A stretch of DNA of 49,149 nt from Arcanobacterium haemolyticum (GTDB lineage Bacteria > Actinomycetota > Actinomycetes > Actinomycetales > Actinomycetaceae): assembly GCA_021532125.1 (NCBI GenBank), contig JADYUX010000010.1, positions 1 to 49,149 of the forward strand, given 5' to 3'. A program made the position numbers and the translations under genes. The notes beneath the pieces were generated by a model that was given only the letters and a program-made list of their open reading frames with translations, searched no databases and was not told where the DNA came from. Of this stretch, positions 17,401 to 26,700 are shown in pieces; the stretch's first letter is position 1; each line of letters opens with the position of its first letter.

Positions 17401-19629
17401 CTGCTCCTCGGTACCAGCCTCGGCGATCGAAATCGGCTTGAAGGTCAGCTTGCGCTGAGCCATGCCGAAGTGATCGGTATTGCCAGCATCGTCACGCAAT
17501 GCATCTGCCAGTGGCTTGTAGTACTGATACGCCGCGGGATTGTTCGCGTCATCGAAATTCGGTGTGCCGGGGTTCCATTCACTGTTCTCATCGGTGTCGA
17601 CGAAGGCAGCAGTCTGCACGAGCTCGGCTCCGCGATCGCGGATATTGCCGTAGCTGTTAATAACATCGAACTGGGCGTAGAGGCGGAACATTGGCCTGTC
17701 ATAGCTACCGTACAGAGAATTAGGGTACGGCTGGTCCTCTTCAGGCAGCCCCTTAATTGCCACCTTAAGCAGGGTCATCCCGCTATCTTCATAGTTCGGT
17801 ATGGTCTCTACCTCATAGAAAGAGGGATCAATCGCCTGGAAACGGTCACGAAGACCAGTACCGGGCGTCTTATTCGACTCCTTAACACTTGAGTAATACA
17901 AGCGCCCTGCGTGCAGGGAATCAAGATCGACCTTGACCCCGGCTGGAATCAACGCGTAGAACTCGCCGCTCTTGAAGGCATACTTCCCCATAATATCGGC
18001 ATCATCAGCATACTTCGCGTGCAGATTCATCCCATCACCAGTGGCACCCATACGGTTCTCGGAGACCAGGCTAATAGTTGCCTTCTGGTCGGTCGTCTCC
18101 GGCCGGTCTTCTACCGCGCTGGTCCACATGTAGGTGGAGGAGTTCCTGGTGATCTGAGAGAGATTATGCGACACGAAGCTGATGGCCTTCTCGGACGTGC
18201 CATCCTTTGGCTCTGCCGAGATCTCATCCTGGGTGAGATCGATCTTTGTGCCACCTTCAGGCTGCAGGTAATAAGTGGCTGGGTGACTGTAAAGCGTATT
18301 CTGCTTGTCATCCACATTCTTCTGCACATATTTCTTCACCTGATCGGTCGGCTGCAGAATTTCCTGAGGCTGAACGCGGATCGAGGAGGCGAAGAAGTCG
18401 GTCTCATGGCTGTAGCGCAAGCTGACGACACCCTCAGGCAAATCAACCTTGCTGCTCAGGTTGCCGTCCTTATAAACCTCAGTGCCATCGGCGTACTCGT
18501 AGCGATACTGATTGCTTCTGGTACGAGTCGCCGTGAGAATCAGTTTGTAGCCTGGCTCGCCCTTCATCTTGGCGTAGATATAAACCGGCTTGTACCGGCT
18601 GAAGTCCTGAGAGATTGAGGTGTCCTTTTCCCACACCCCAGCGCTGGCATATTTAGCATCATATTCCTCGATCGCCACTGAGATTCGAGCAATATGGACA
18701 TCTTCAGCACCCAGGCTCAACGGATTATTGAGCGCATTTTGACTGCTAGGCACCGTATTTGGAACGCTATTCCTGCCATTGGGAGTCGAGAGATACTTAT
18801 CCCCCTCCACGATATTCATCGTGCGGGTGCCCGCACTGTACGTCTGATTTTCCTTATCCCACACGGGGTTGCTGGCGCGTGAGGTCGCCCAGTGGTCGAA
18901 TGAAGGATTGGACTGCCAGCCCCAGGAATTTCCGCCCGACTGCATCGGTGCTTCCTTGCCGGCGAGGATAGCTGTCTGCGCCCCGTAGGCGTTGCCACCT
19001 CCGTCAGGGGGGCGCACCAAGTGGTCAGTACGCCAGTCCTTGTCGTAGTCGTACTTCCCTACTTCGGTGGTGACGATATTGGCTGCCGCCTCGACGTCAA
19101 CCACATAGCGCTCGGCCTCGTTCTTGTTCCACGGGGTCTGTACCATGCGCACCGAGTTGTGCACGGTAATGCCCTCGGTCGTCATATCCACGCCACGCGC
19201 CTTGGCCTGGTCAATGAGGCTCACGGGATAGCGCATGAGCATGTAGTTACGCTTCATACCCGTGGTGTCGCGGTCAGAGATCTGGTTATGGTAGCGACCG
19301 CCGAAATCGAGGTAGATTTCTTCGCGCCCGTCGGCAAAGTTCTCATCGATACCCTGCCATGTGCGCAGTGTTGTCTTGGCTGCGCCATCGCTCCAGAAGA
19401 CGTCTTCCCAGTTATTCCGCGCGATGTTTCTAAATGGAGCCGGAAGGTAGGCGTACTGCTGCGCGGTAAAGGGCTTCTTCTCTCTGGTACGCCCCTTGTC
19501 CTCCCAGGCACCGACGAGCTCACCTTTCTCCTCGGGGTACGAACCGGTATCTTCATAGGTGTAGGTGAAGGGCATCGTACTTGACTCTTCGCCTGTGCCG
19601 AAACGCGTAATCTCGGATACGTACACCAC
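14431..19629 (-). CDS. 3' open frame of the interrupted Cna-B surface protein
   Basis: The longest frame after the TGA could begin at GTG 19629 (1732 residues), but no ribosome binding site precedes it and it lacks a signal peptide. Restarted translation should therefore give a cytoplasmic, useless product. It carries the DUF11-like domain, six Cna-B domains and the LPLTG signal. The fourth Cna-B domain (about 15142-15430) is almost base-for-base identical to the sixth domain of the paralogue (about 1051-1340). I regard this as the second half of one gene, not an independent gene. Confidence 0.75.
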   Translation of the reverse strand: MVYVSEITRFGTGEESSTMPFTYTYEDTGSYPEEKGELVGAWEDKGRTREKKPFTAQQYAYLPAPFRNIARNNWEDVFWSDGAAKTTLRTWQGIDENFADGREEIYLDFGGRYHNQISDRDTTGMKRNYMLMRYPVSLIDQAKARGVDMTTEGITVHNSVRMVQTPWNKNEAERYVVDVEAAANIVTTEVGKYDYDKDWRTDHLVRPPDGGGNAYGAQTAILAGKEAPMQSGGNSWGWQSNPSFDHWATSRASNPVWDKENQTYSAGTRTMNIVEGDKYLSTPNGRNSVPNTVPSSQNALNNPLSLGAEDVHIARISVAIEEYDAKYASAGVWEKDTSISQDFSRYKPVYIYAKMKGEPGYKLILTATRTRSNQYRYEYADGTEVYKDGNLSSKVDLPEGVVSLRYSHETDFFASSIRVQPQEILQPTDQVKKYVQKNVDDKQNTLYSHPATYYLQPEGGTKIDLTQDEISAEPKDGTSEKAISFVSHNLSQITRNSSTYMWTSAVEDRPETTDQKATISLVSENRMGATGDGMNLHAKYADDADIMGKYAFKSGEFYALIPAGVKVDLDSLHAGRLYYSSVKESNKTPGTGLRDRFQAIDPSFYEVETIPNYEDSGMTLLKVAIKGLPEEDQPYPNSLYGSYDRPMFRLYAQFDVINSYGNIRDRGAELVQTAAFVDTDENSEWNPGTPNFDDANNPAAYQYYKPLADALRDDAGNTDHFGMAQRKLTFKPISIAEAGTEEQVRNVDRGEDWGASADGLVNHLYTSTNYQYRLAYYQEKAAKGTGVVFYDVLDQAMKPDTPASQWQGSFQGVDLSAIEGKISAGKSAAKDYAKPVLYYATSVPSEMDVDDDTVWTVYPEDDSTLDKSTVKAIAIDVRKTKGGDDFVVPEASTLVAYVNMATPSDDSLDGKTATNEHLVKVKNFTGNAPVTDAMVSDLYAAAQITLHKVDVELTKSSDPATGTQVTPAEVTNVAGTPIAYTLTVENKDDVLALTDLILEDTIPTGLSINAEGITVSSSLQNAAPVDARVKRTIEGQKVTWEIGEMPLGEKLTFTIPTTLSKKFDGLQRFENTAYLTQVNGIDAEISSATMYHQTQPLITVSGTKTWSDADNQDGKRPEQIKVTLLADGVKTDKTATVKAGSDGKWVYSFTDMKTYSNDGAKIIYTVEEDSVTGYTPTYDGMNVTNTHTPEKTSIGVSKVWEDAENQDGVRPDSVTVKLLADGKDAGKAVLLNDGNQWKGTFSDLDKYAAGKEISYTVEEAGVTDGKFTATKDGRSGIYSVAVSGDAASGFVVTNSHTPETVSVPVSKVWVDNDDAKGLRPDSVTVTLLAGGVPVKGKTLDLTAGENWAGSFTDLPKFKAGQEIAYTISEAPVENYTASYGGIAVDGLTVTNTIMGKVSVDVTKVWSGIDADTAPGVVVELLADGVKVSEARLDGNAEGGSWSHTFADLDQYKGGKEIVYTVVEQGVQDGKLSAGGHDYTVGVVKAEGSNSWTVTNTLDNPETSVSGQKVWDDAEDQDGIRPESIVVELLGNDEPTGKYVEVSSDGEGVFEFTGLPTFDSKGKEITYSVDEVVVPDGYEKAVTGDATEGFTITNKHESAVVSVPVSKVWVDAEDKDGIRPGSVTFKLLADGEDTGKTLTVDAQREWKGVFEGLAKFKAGKEIVYTISEVPVEGYTSEVTGNAADGFVVTNTHEPKVVVKKKLPLTGANVVSLGALAMAVLVGGVVILRRREEA

Positions 19630-19677
19630 ATAGAAATAGTCGTCAGCATCAGCTGGCCGTGGCCCCCACGCCTCCTG

Positions 19678-19680
19678 TCA
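19678..19680 (-). other. In-frame TGA codon interrupting the surface protein
   Basis: Reading the minus strand gives GGC TTG TAC TTC AAA TGA CAG GAG GCG TGG GGG. Both flanking frames are the same frame; no base is gained or lost (20601 and 19629 differ by a multiple of three). Confidence 0.9.
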
Positions 19681-20601
19681 TTTGAAGTACAAGCCTTCCT
19701 CCGGCTTCTTTTCTCCGCCGAGCTTATTCATGACGACTTTTGATACCTTCGTCGTGGTATGCGCCTTGACGGTCAAGCTCTGTTTCTTTGAGAAGTCAGC
19801 GGCGCCATCACCATTGGAGTCCACCTCCATGCTGATGTCGAAGGTCTTGGCGTAGTTACCTTGCCCATCTACGCCCAGCAGGGTGGGGATGAAGTTGTAG
19901 TTGAAGCTCATCGAGTTGGACTTCGAGCCGTTGATGGGCTTCGCGTTGGTCACGGTGACGACGTCGTTCACGTCCTTCGGATCACCAGACCAATTAAACG
20001 AAGTAGAATCAGCCGTGGCAGGAGCCTGCGGCACCTGGGTGGTCATCTGATTTTCCTCATGGAAGTCAGTATCTGGCCCCGCCCAATGCGTACTTGCATC
20101 CCCGGCCCAAGTCTTGAAAAGTGCGGAAGGAAGGGTCACCTTGACCGCGCCAACAGGCAGAGACTTAATATTGCCGGTATCGGTAAGGTTGAAGGCAACA
20201 TCCACAGTCGCAGTGTGGAGCTTGTTGAACATTTTGTCGAAGCTCAGGATGGTATGAGCCTCGTCCTCATAGGAATATCCTTTGGTGGAGGCGTTAACCG
20301 GATTTGACCACGCTACCTCGAACTTGTAATCGTCGTCCGCGCTACGATCCTGAGCCATCGAAGCTGGCATCTGTGCTTCAGTATCTGCGAGCTGCTGGTC
20401 AGCGTCCTGCTCTAGGACCGGTACTTCTTCTCCAGAGTTTTCCGGTTCGGATGAACCCGTAGCCTCGTCGTTCGTCGTTTGCGACGACGAATCTGGTGCG
20501 GGTGCCGGATCCTGGTCGGCGCCAGAGGCTGGCCCTACCAGAGCACCAACAGCGAGCGCTGCCGTGACGAGAATTCCCAGAAAGCTTCGTTGCCGTCTCA
20601 T
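19678..20601 (-). CDS. 5' open frame of the interrupted Cna-B surface protein (signal peptide and N-terminal region)
   Basis: It encodes 307 residues ending in EEGLYFK before the TGA. A clear signal peptide (MRRQRSF to about GADQD) and an acidic linker are followed by a beta-rich region that contains a VDSNGDGAADF segment, similar to a calcium-binding loop. The open frame extends upstream to 20712, but that extension covers the terminator of the preceding gene and the GAGAAAGG site, so ATG 20601 is the start. If translated alone the product would be secreted and not wall-anchored. Confidence 0.8.
   Translation of the reverse strand: MRRQRSFLGILVTAALAVGALVGPASGADQDPAPAPDSSSQTTNDEATGSSEPENSGEEVPVLEQDADQQLADTEAQMPASMAQDRSADDDYKFEVAWSNPVNASTKGYSYEDEAHTILSFDKMFNKLHTATVDVAFNLTDTGNIKSLPVGAVKVTLPSALFKTWAGDASTHWAGPDTDFHEENQMTTQVPQAPATADSTSFNWSGDPKDVNDVVTVTNAKPINGSKSNSMSFNYNFIPTLLGVDGQGNYAKTFDISMEVDSNGDGAADFSKKQSLTVKAHTTTKVSKVVMNKLGGEKKPEEGLYFK
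20471..20491. repeat. Inverted pair of the TTCGTCGT octamer inside a linker-coding segment
   Basis: TTCGTCGT (20471-20478) and its exact reverse complement ACGACGAA (20484-20491) are 5 bp apart and would form an 8-bp hairpin. They lie in the low-complexity SSSQTTNDEA linker after the signal peptide, where protein constraint is weak. Confidence 0.85.
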
Positions 20602-20680
20602 GATGTGCGGACCTTTCTCAACATGAGGAAGTGAGTGTGGGCTAGTGCGTGATGCCCAAAAGTGCGGATGTGGAGTGGTG

Positions 20681-20712
20681 GTGTGGGCCAGCCGCCAATG
20701 GCTGGCCCACAC
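20681..20712 (-). terminator. Hairpin after the A copy 1 surface protein gene
   Basis: A 13-bp perfect stem (GTGTGGGCCAGCC with GGCTGGCCCACAC) lies 18 bp beyond the stop of the A gene and 79 bp before the ATG of the following B gene. No U-tract is visible. The placement matches the hairpin at 6896-6931, so each A gene is separated from its B gene by a hairpin. Confidence 0.65.
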
Positions 20713-20730
20713 TGGTGAATTGTTGGAGCC

Positions 20731-23700
20731 TTATGCCTCCTTGCGTCGGCGCAGGATAAACACGCCGCCAACCGTGAGAGCCACGGTAAGTGCAGCGAGC
20801 GTGCTCACCGAAGCACCGGAGAACGGAAGCTTACCCGTAGGCTTACCCGGCTTCGTCGTCATACCAGGAGCACCCGGTTCACTCGATTCGCCAGCACCCG
20901 GAGTACTCGGCTCATCCGTACCCGGAGTCGACGGCTCGTCCGTACCCGGAGTCGACGGTTCATCGGTACCAGGTGTCGATGGCTCGTCGTTCTTCACATA
21001 CACGTAGATCACAGTCTGAGCAGTACCAGAGAACTCACCCGCAACAGGAGCCGAGCCTTCACCCATCCCCTTAAACGTGTAACCCTCAATCACCTTCTGC
21101 TCAGAGGTGTAAGACTCACCAACATTACCGGTCAGCGTCACAGAGTCGGCAATCTCATTACCAGCCTCATCAACATACGTGACCGTAACATCAGCACCCT
21201 TAACAGGATCCTTCACGTAGACGAGCGTCACGGTTTGATCCTCGGCAGCGAACGCGCCACTGAGATTCTCGTCGCCACCAACAACTTCCTTGAAGGTGTA
21301 GCCGTCGATTGTCTTCTTCTGGGCGGTGAACTCGTCACCAATCTTGCCCGTGAGAACAACATCATCAGCAATCTTCTTGCCGTCCTCATCCACGTAGGAC
21401 ACCGTAACCTTGCCATCAGCAACCGGCTTCTCCGTCACCTCAACCGTCAACGTGATGTCGGCGGCGTTCGTCGTCGGGAATCCGTAAGTGCCAAACGCGG
21501 CATCAAGGCCGTCAGTCCATTGGTTAGCCGTCCAATCGAAGAGGAATACTTCCCGCTTTCCAGATTCGACGCTAGCGGTGGCACCGAAGTGTCCTGTCAC
21601 CGTGCCGGTCGCGGTGAGCTTCGTGCCCGCCGCAACATCGTCGCCGATCGTGACGCCAGGGATCGTGACCTTCATCCAGGCAGGCCCTTGAGCCGCCGTG
21701 CCGCCAGCCTCCTCGACTGCAGTCTTGAGGTCAGCATAGGTCTTGATCTTTTCGACGTCCTTGAGGCCGAAGGTGATCGTGGCCGTCTGACCCGACGTCG
21801 TCACATTCGTCACAACGAAGCCACCGAAATCATCCGCCTTAATCTGCTCTGGCGTGAGGCCTTCGGGAAGGGTCATACCCTCAGGGAGAGTAAGCGCTGC
21901 GGTAAAGCCAAAGCTCGCAATGTCCACAGCGATCTTCGACGCTTCAGGCTTTCCGAACATCTCCTCAATCGCGCCCATCTGCGCCTTGATCGAAGAAACG
22001 TCCACCGCCCCCGTGAGGTCGAAGCTCTCACCCTGCTGCTTCGTAATAACGGCTTCGTGCTCAGTATCGGAACCGACGAGCATGTCACCTGGGAGCGTGA
22101 GCTGCTGCGGATCCGGAACCACCAGGGTGAAACGGATCGATTCGGTGTCAGGGCCCGCAGCCACATCCGTACCCGGAGCCCACTGCTTGCCATTCCAAGC
22201 GAAAGCGAACGGCTTCGTCGTACCAGAAGCCGACGTGGCAGTAGCTTCAAACGCGCCGTTTACCGTTCCCATGACCGTGAGCTGCTCGCCAGCCTTCACA
22301 CTGTCAGCAACAGTGACACCAGGGATCGTGACCTTGAGCCATGTGCCATTGTCAGCACCCGCGGCAGCCACCGCCTCCTTGAGCTTGGCGTACGTGGTAA
22401 GGCTTGCCGCATCCTTAAGCGCAAATGTGATCGTCGCCGTCTGACCCTCGACCGCCACATCCTTGACGACGAAGGTTTCCGCAAGACCTTCTGGATTCAC
22501 CTTCGCCGCGTCAAGTTCCTTCGGGAAACTCATGCCCTCTGGAAGCGTCAAGGTCGCCGTAAATCCGAAGTTCTTGATGTCCACGGCAATAGACGAACCA
22601 TCCGGGTTCTTGTACTGACTCTCGATTGCCTCCATCTGAGCCTTGATGCCATCGATCTTCACGGCGCCCGTGAGATCGAGCGTGCGGCCTGGGTAGAGCT
22701 TGTAGACCGAGGTGCTGTCGCCACCCGAAAGGATGTCACCCTCGATCTCCGACTTCTTCGGGGCGAGAACCGCACCAGTGAAGCGGATCGAGGTGTCGTT
22801 GGCAGCCGCCGTCGAATCCTTGCCATCTGCCCACTGGGTACCATCCCATTCGAAGGAGAACGGAACACTCGGACCATTCTCTATGGACGCAACAGCCTTG
22901 AAGTCTCCAGATACCTTGCCGTTAAGCGTGAAGTCATCTCCCGGGTTGAAACCGTCACCGCCAGAGTTATTTGGCTCAAGCACCTTCACCGCAGGAACTG
23001 TAATCGTGATCCACTTACCGGGCATACCGGGAATCTCAACACCGGCGGAATCAATGGCATCCTTGAGCTTTTCGTAGGTGTCAATCCGCTTATCTACATC
23101 GTCATTAAGGGCAAAATCAACGATTAAGCCGTTGGAGCCAGCGGAATGTCCAACATTGATAAACGCATTCCCCATACCCTTGATGTCTGGCTGCCACTTC
23201 AAACCATCGCCACCCACGCTATTGAGCAGGTTAATCCCTGGCGGGGCGTTGAGTGTTGCCGTGAAACCAAAATCGTTGACATCGACACGAATCTTGGAGA
23301 AGTCCGCCTCGGCGACACCGAACTTTTCCTCAATCTCCTTCATCTGTGCCTTGATACCATCGACACTCACTGCGCCCGTCACATCGAAGACACGATCCGA
23401 GCCCACGGTGTACACCGAAGTGTGCTGTGTATCAGAACCCGAGAGAATATCGCCCGGAATCGTGCGCTTTTCGATTGCCGGGGTCGCAAACGTGAGCTGA
23501 ATCGTATCGAGGTTCGCCGCGAGGTAATCCTTGCCTTCAGGAGTTTGCTTACCTGCCCACGTGAACGCGAAGTCTTGACGATCGATCGTGTCGCCGTCCG
23601 CCTTCGTCGCCACTGCCGCGAAGTTGCCCGTAACCGAACCAGCCACCGTGAGCTGCGTGTTCGTCGCCGAATCATCGATCGCGACGCCCATGACGGTGAG

Positions 23701-26700
23701 GAGCATCGTATCGCTGACGGCGTCAACAGCAGTCTTTAGCTCCTCGTACGTTGTGATGCCGTCCTTGAGTTTGAGCGTCACCGTTGCCGTCTTGCTGTCA
23801 GCGCTTGCCGCAACAGAATCGACGACGAACGTATCACTGAATCCCGTAAGAAGTACGTTGTTCGCAAGGTCGCTTGGCAGTGTCATCTTGTCAGGGAGCG
23901 TGAACGTAGCTGTGAACGTCGACGAAAGATCGGCGAGCTTGATAGCTTCTCGTCCGGCCTTCGTCGTCACGTTGAAACGTGCCTCAACGGCCGTCATCTG
24001 GTTCTTGATCGTCGCCGCATTAATCGAGCCCGTGATGTTCACCTTGGAGCCTGCGAAAGCACTGACCGGCTGCTGCGCGGCGGTGTCGCTACCAGGCTTC
24101 TTGTTATAATCACCGCCAATTTGCGCTGACTGCAAGTAGCCAAGCATATCCGCTGGCAGATCAATCACAGCAGGCTTCACCACGAGAATCGTCTGCTGGA
24201 TCGTCGTCTCGTCAGGAGCATTCACATCTTTGCCGCCCTTGGCTTGCTCGCCATTCCACGACAAGGTGAAAGCGACCTTCGTATCGCCACCCTGAGCTAC
24301 GGACTTCATCATTCCCGTCACCGAACCGACAGCTACAAGCTCCGCGCCATCCACAATGCCGGAATTCGTCGGATCGATCCTGAAACCAGGGAACGTCAAT
24401 GTGATCTGGTCGGCAATCGGGCTCGTACCTGCCATGCGGAACATCGTCTGGCTACCCGTACCCATGACCGCCTTCTTCAGCTCAAGGTACGTGGTGTAGG
24501 CCTTCGTAAGAGTCAGCGTGGCCGTGACCTTCTGTCCCTCAACCTTGACATCGGTGAGCTTAAACAAGTCACCAAGGCCGGAAGTTTCGACCTTCGTTGC
24601 ATCAAGGCTGCTGGGGACGACAACACCCTCGGGAAGCGTGAAGCTCGCCGTGAACGTGGACGTTGTGCCAGACAACGTGATGTCCTCGGCCTTCACGCCA
24701 GGGAACATGCCTTCAATAGCCGTCATCTGCCCCTTGATGCCGGAGACATCGACGGCACCCGTCAGGCTGAATGTCTCAGTGCCGTCGCCCTTGACCTTGA
24801 GCGGGGCCGTACTGCTGTCTTGACCCGATGCAGAGCTGCCCCACATGTCACCGCTGATCGATCCCTCGTACGTGAAGGGGGTGGTCGGAGTCTCCCACTG
24901 TGCATAAAGGTCAACACTCGTCACACCAGCAGGCACCGTCTGGGTGGCACCAGGAGTCACTGACGTGCCCGAACCATCAGCCTTCGTATTCCAGCCGACG
25001 AACGTACGGTTTGAAATGTTAAACGCGGCGTTCTTCTCAATTGCTTCCGCAAGGGTGAGTGCGGTGTAGTCACGGCCCGAATTCTCGTACTCAGCCGTGT
25101 AGGCAACATCCGTGCCGTGATTCGTGTGGTACACGACGTTGTAGTGCGATGCCGGATCGTCCCACGTTGCGTAGACCGTGATGTCGCCAGGAACCGCTGT
25201 CTTGTCAAGGTCAAAAGCGTGCTCCACGCCGTCGGCATCCTTGTAAGCCCAGCCGTCGAATACGTAGCCCTCAGCTGTTGGGTTTGCTGGCTTCTCGATC
25301 TTGCCGGCTACCACCGAGCTGGCTGTGGCGATCGCGTGGCCGCGGATAGACTTGGAAACCTTGTCCTTCGTCGTGTCATCAGCGAACTTGGCGCCGGCAA
25401 TCTTCGCATCATCGGCGAGCGTCGGATCATTCAGTGCGAAAGTGACCGTGGCCGCCGGCACCCACACGTGCTTCTGGCCGTCGCTCGTCGCGTTGGCGAC
25501 TCGGTACTCGTATGTCTCTCCATTCTTATTAATGGGATTGAGTACCGTTACCGAAGGATCAGCAAGAGTAAAGAGGGAAAGCTTCTCGTTGCCGTTGGCT
25601 TCGCCGTTGGTTGCCTGGGTGTTCGAGAGGTTCGACTTGCCATCGTAGGCCGTGAGATGCGAACCACCAGTCACGACAAAAGCACCGCCTGTCGGGCCAA
25701 GCGCAATGCCATCATACGTTGTCGAACCTAGTCCCTTCGCGGGGGTGATGAGCACGGTATCACCAGTAAGTGTGACGCTCGAAGGCGCTGCCGTACTGTC
25801 GCTGGTTCCACCGACGACGATCTTGGTCTGTTGTACGCCCTCGTCGACCTTAATTGTCGAACTGTCGAAGACGACGTTCGCACCCCAATTGATGTTGATC
25901 GCACCCATACCGGAGTTCTTCACCTCGACAGTGGAGTTCCGGTATGTCTTCGGCCCCTGCATCGTAAACACAGCTCCATCCACGATGACATGGGAATCCT
26001 CGATCAATGAATCTACAGTTCCAATAAAGCCAAGCGTCTCCTTCTCGAGCGCAAAACCCAAAAACTCCCTTTTGGCGAATGTCCCCTTCACGCTGAAAGT
26101 CGAGTTCTTCATCTGAACAGTGGTAGCGCCCTGCACGTTGAAACGAACGTTCTCGAAGGACATGGAGCTGTCAGTAATGTAGAGCGAGCCACCACGTCCA
26201 CCCCAGAGACCCTTGTCGTCGGCATCCATGATGGACTTGGCGCTCAGAGTCAAACTGTTAAAGCGTGCCGTTCCGCTGTATTCGAAAGCACGGCCCGTCT
26301 TTGCACCCGTCGTCGAGTCAATCGAGATGTTGAGGGCCTCGCGGCTCGTGCCTGCGATGTTGCCCTGGGCGTGGAGGCCAACCTTGTTGCCCGTGAGGAT
26401 ATAGGTGCCGTCGGTAAGCGTCGCGCCGTCCTGAACAAGGATCGCCGTATCGAAGCCGCTCATCGAGAGCTTCGCACCATTTTCAGCCTTGAGCGCTGCA
26501 CCCTTAGCAACCGTGAGGGCGGTTGCCGCCGTGCCGGTTATCGTCGTATCGGCCGAAACGAGCAAGGTGACACCGGCAGGGATCGTCGCTGCCGGGAAAT
26601 CGGTGAGCCTTCCTGCCACGTGGATCGTCGAAATATGTTGGTTGGCTTGACGAACCGTGAGGGCCTTGGCGAGCGTCTTCAATGCGCTTGCATCGGCTGC

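Larger units (their letters stand above)
14431..20601 (-). pseudogene. LPXTG-anchored Cna-B surface protein (module B, copy 1') interrupted by one in-frame TGA
   Basis: One continuous frame runs from the ATG at 20601 (GAGAAAGG upstream) to the stop at 14431, broken only by TGA at 19678-19680. If the TGA were a sense codon the protein would have 2056 residues, close to its 2148-residue paralogue. Order: signal peptide (MRRQRSFLGILVTAALAV...), Ser/Asp/Glu-rich linker, long unrecognised adhesin region, DUF11-like domain (VDVELTKSSDPATG...), six Cna-B domains, LPLTGANV, hydrophobic helix and RRREEA. The residues around the TGA read LYFK-stop-QEAWGPRPADADD; a single G-to-A change from TGG (Trp) or C-to-T from CGA (Arg) would explain it. 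Alternatives are a sequencing error, a true null allele or UGA readthrough (UGA-C is a relatively leaky context). Everything after the stop still looks protein-like, so the break is recent or tolerated. Confidence 0.82.
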
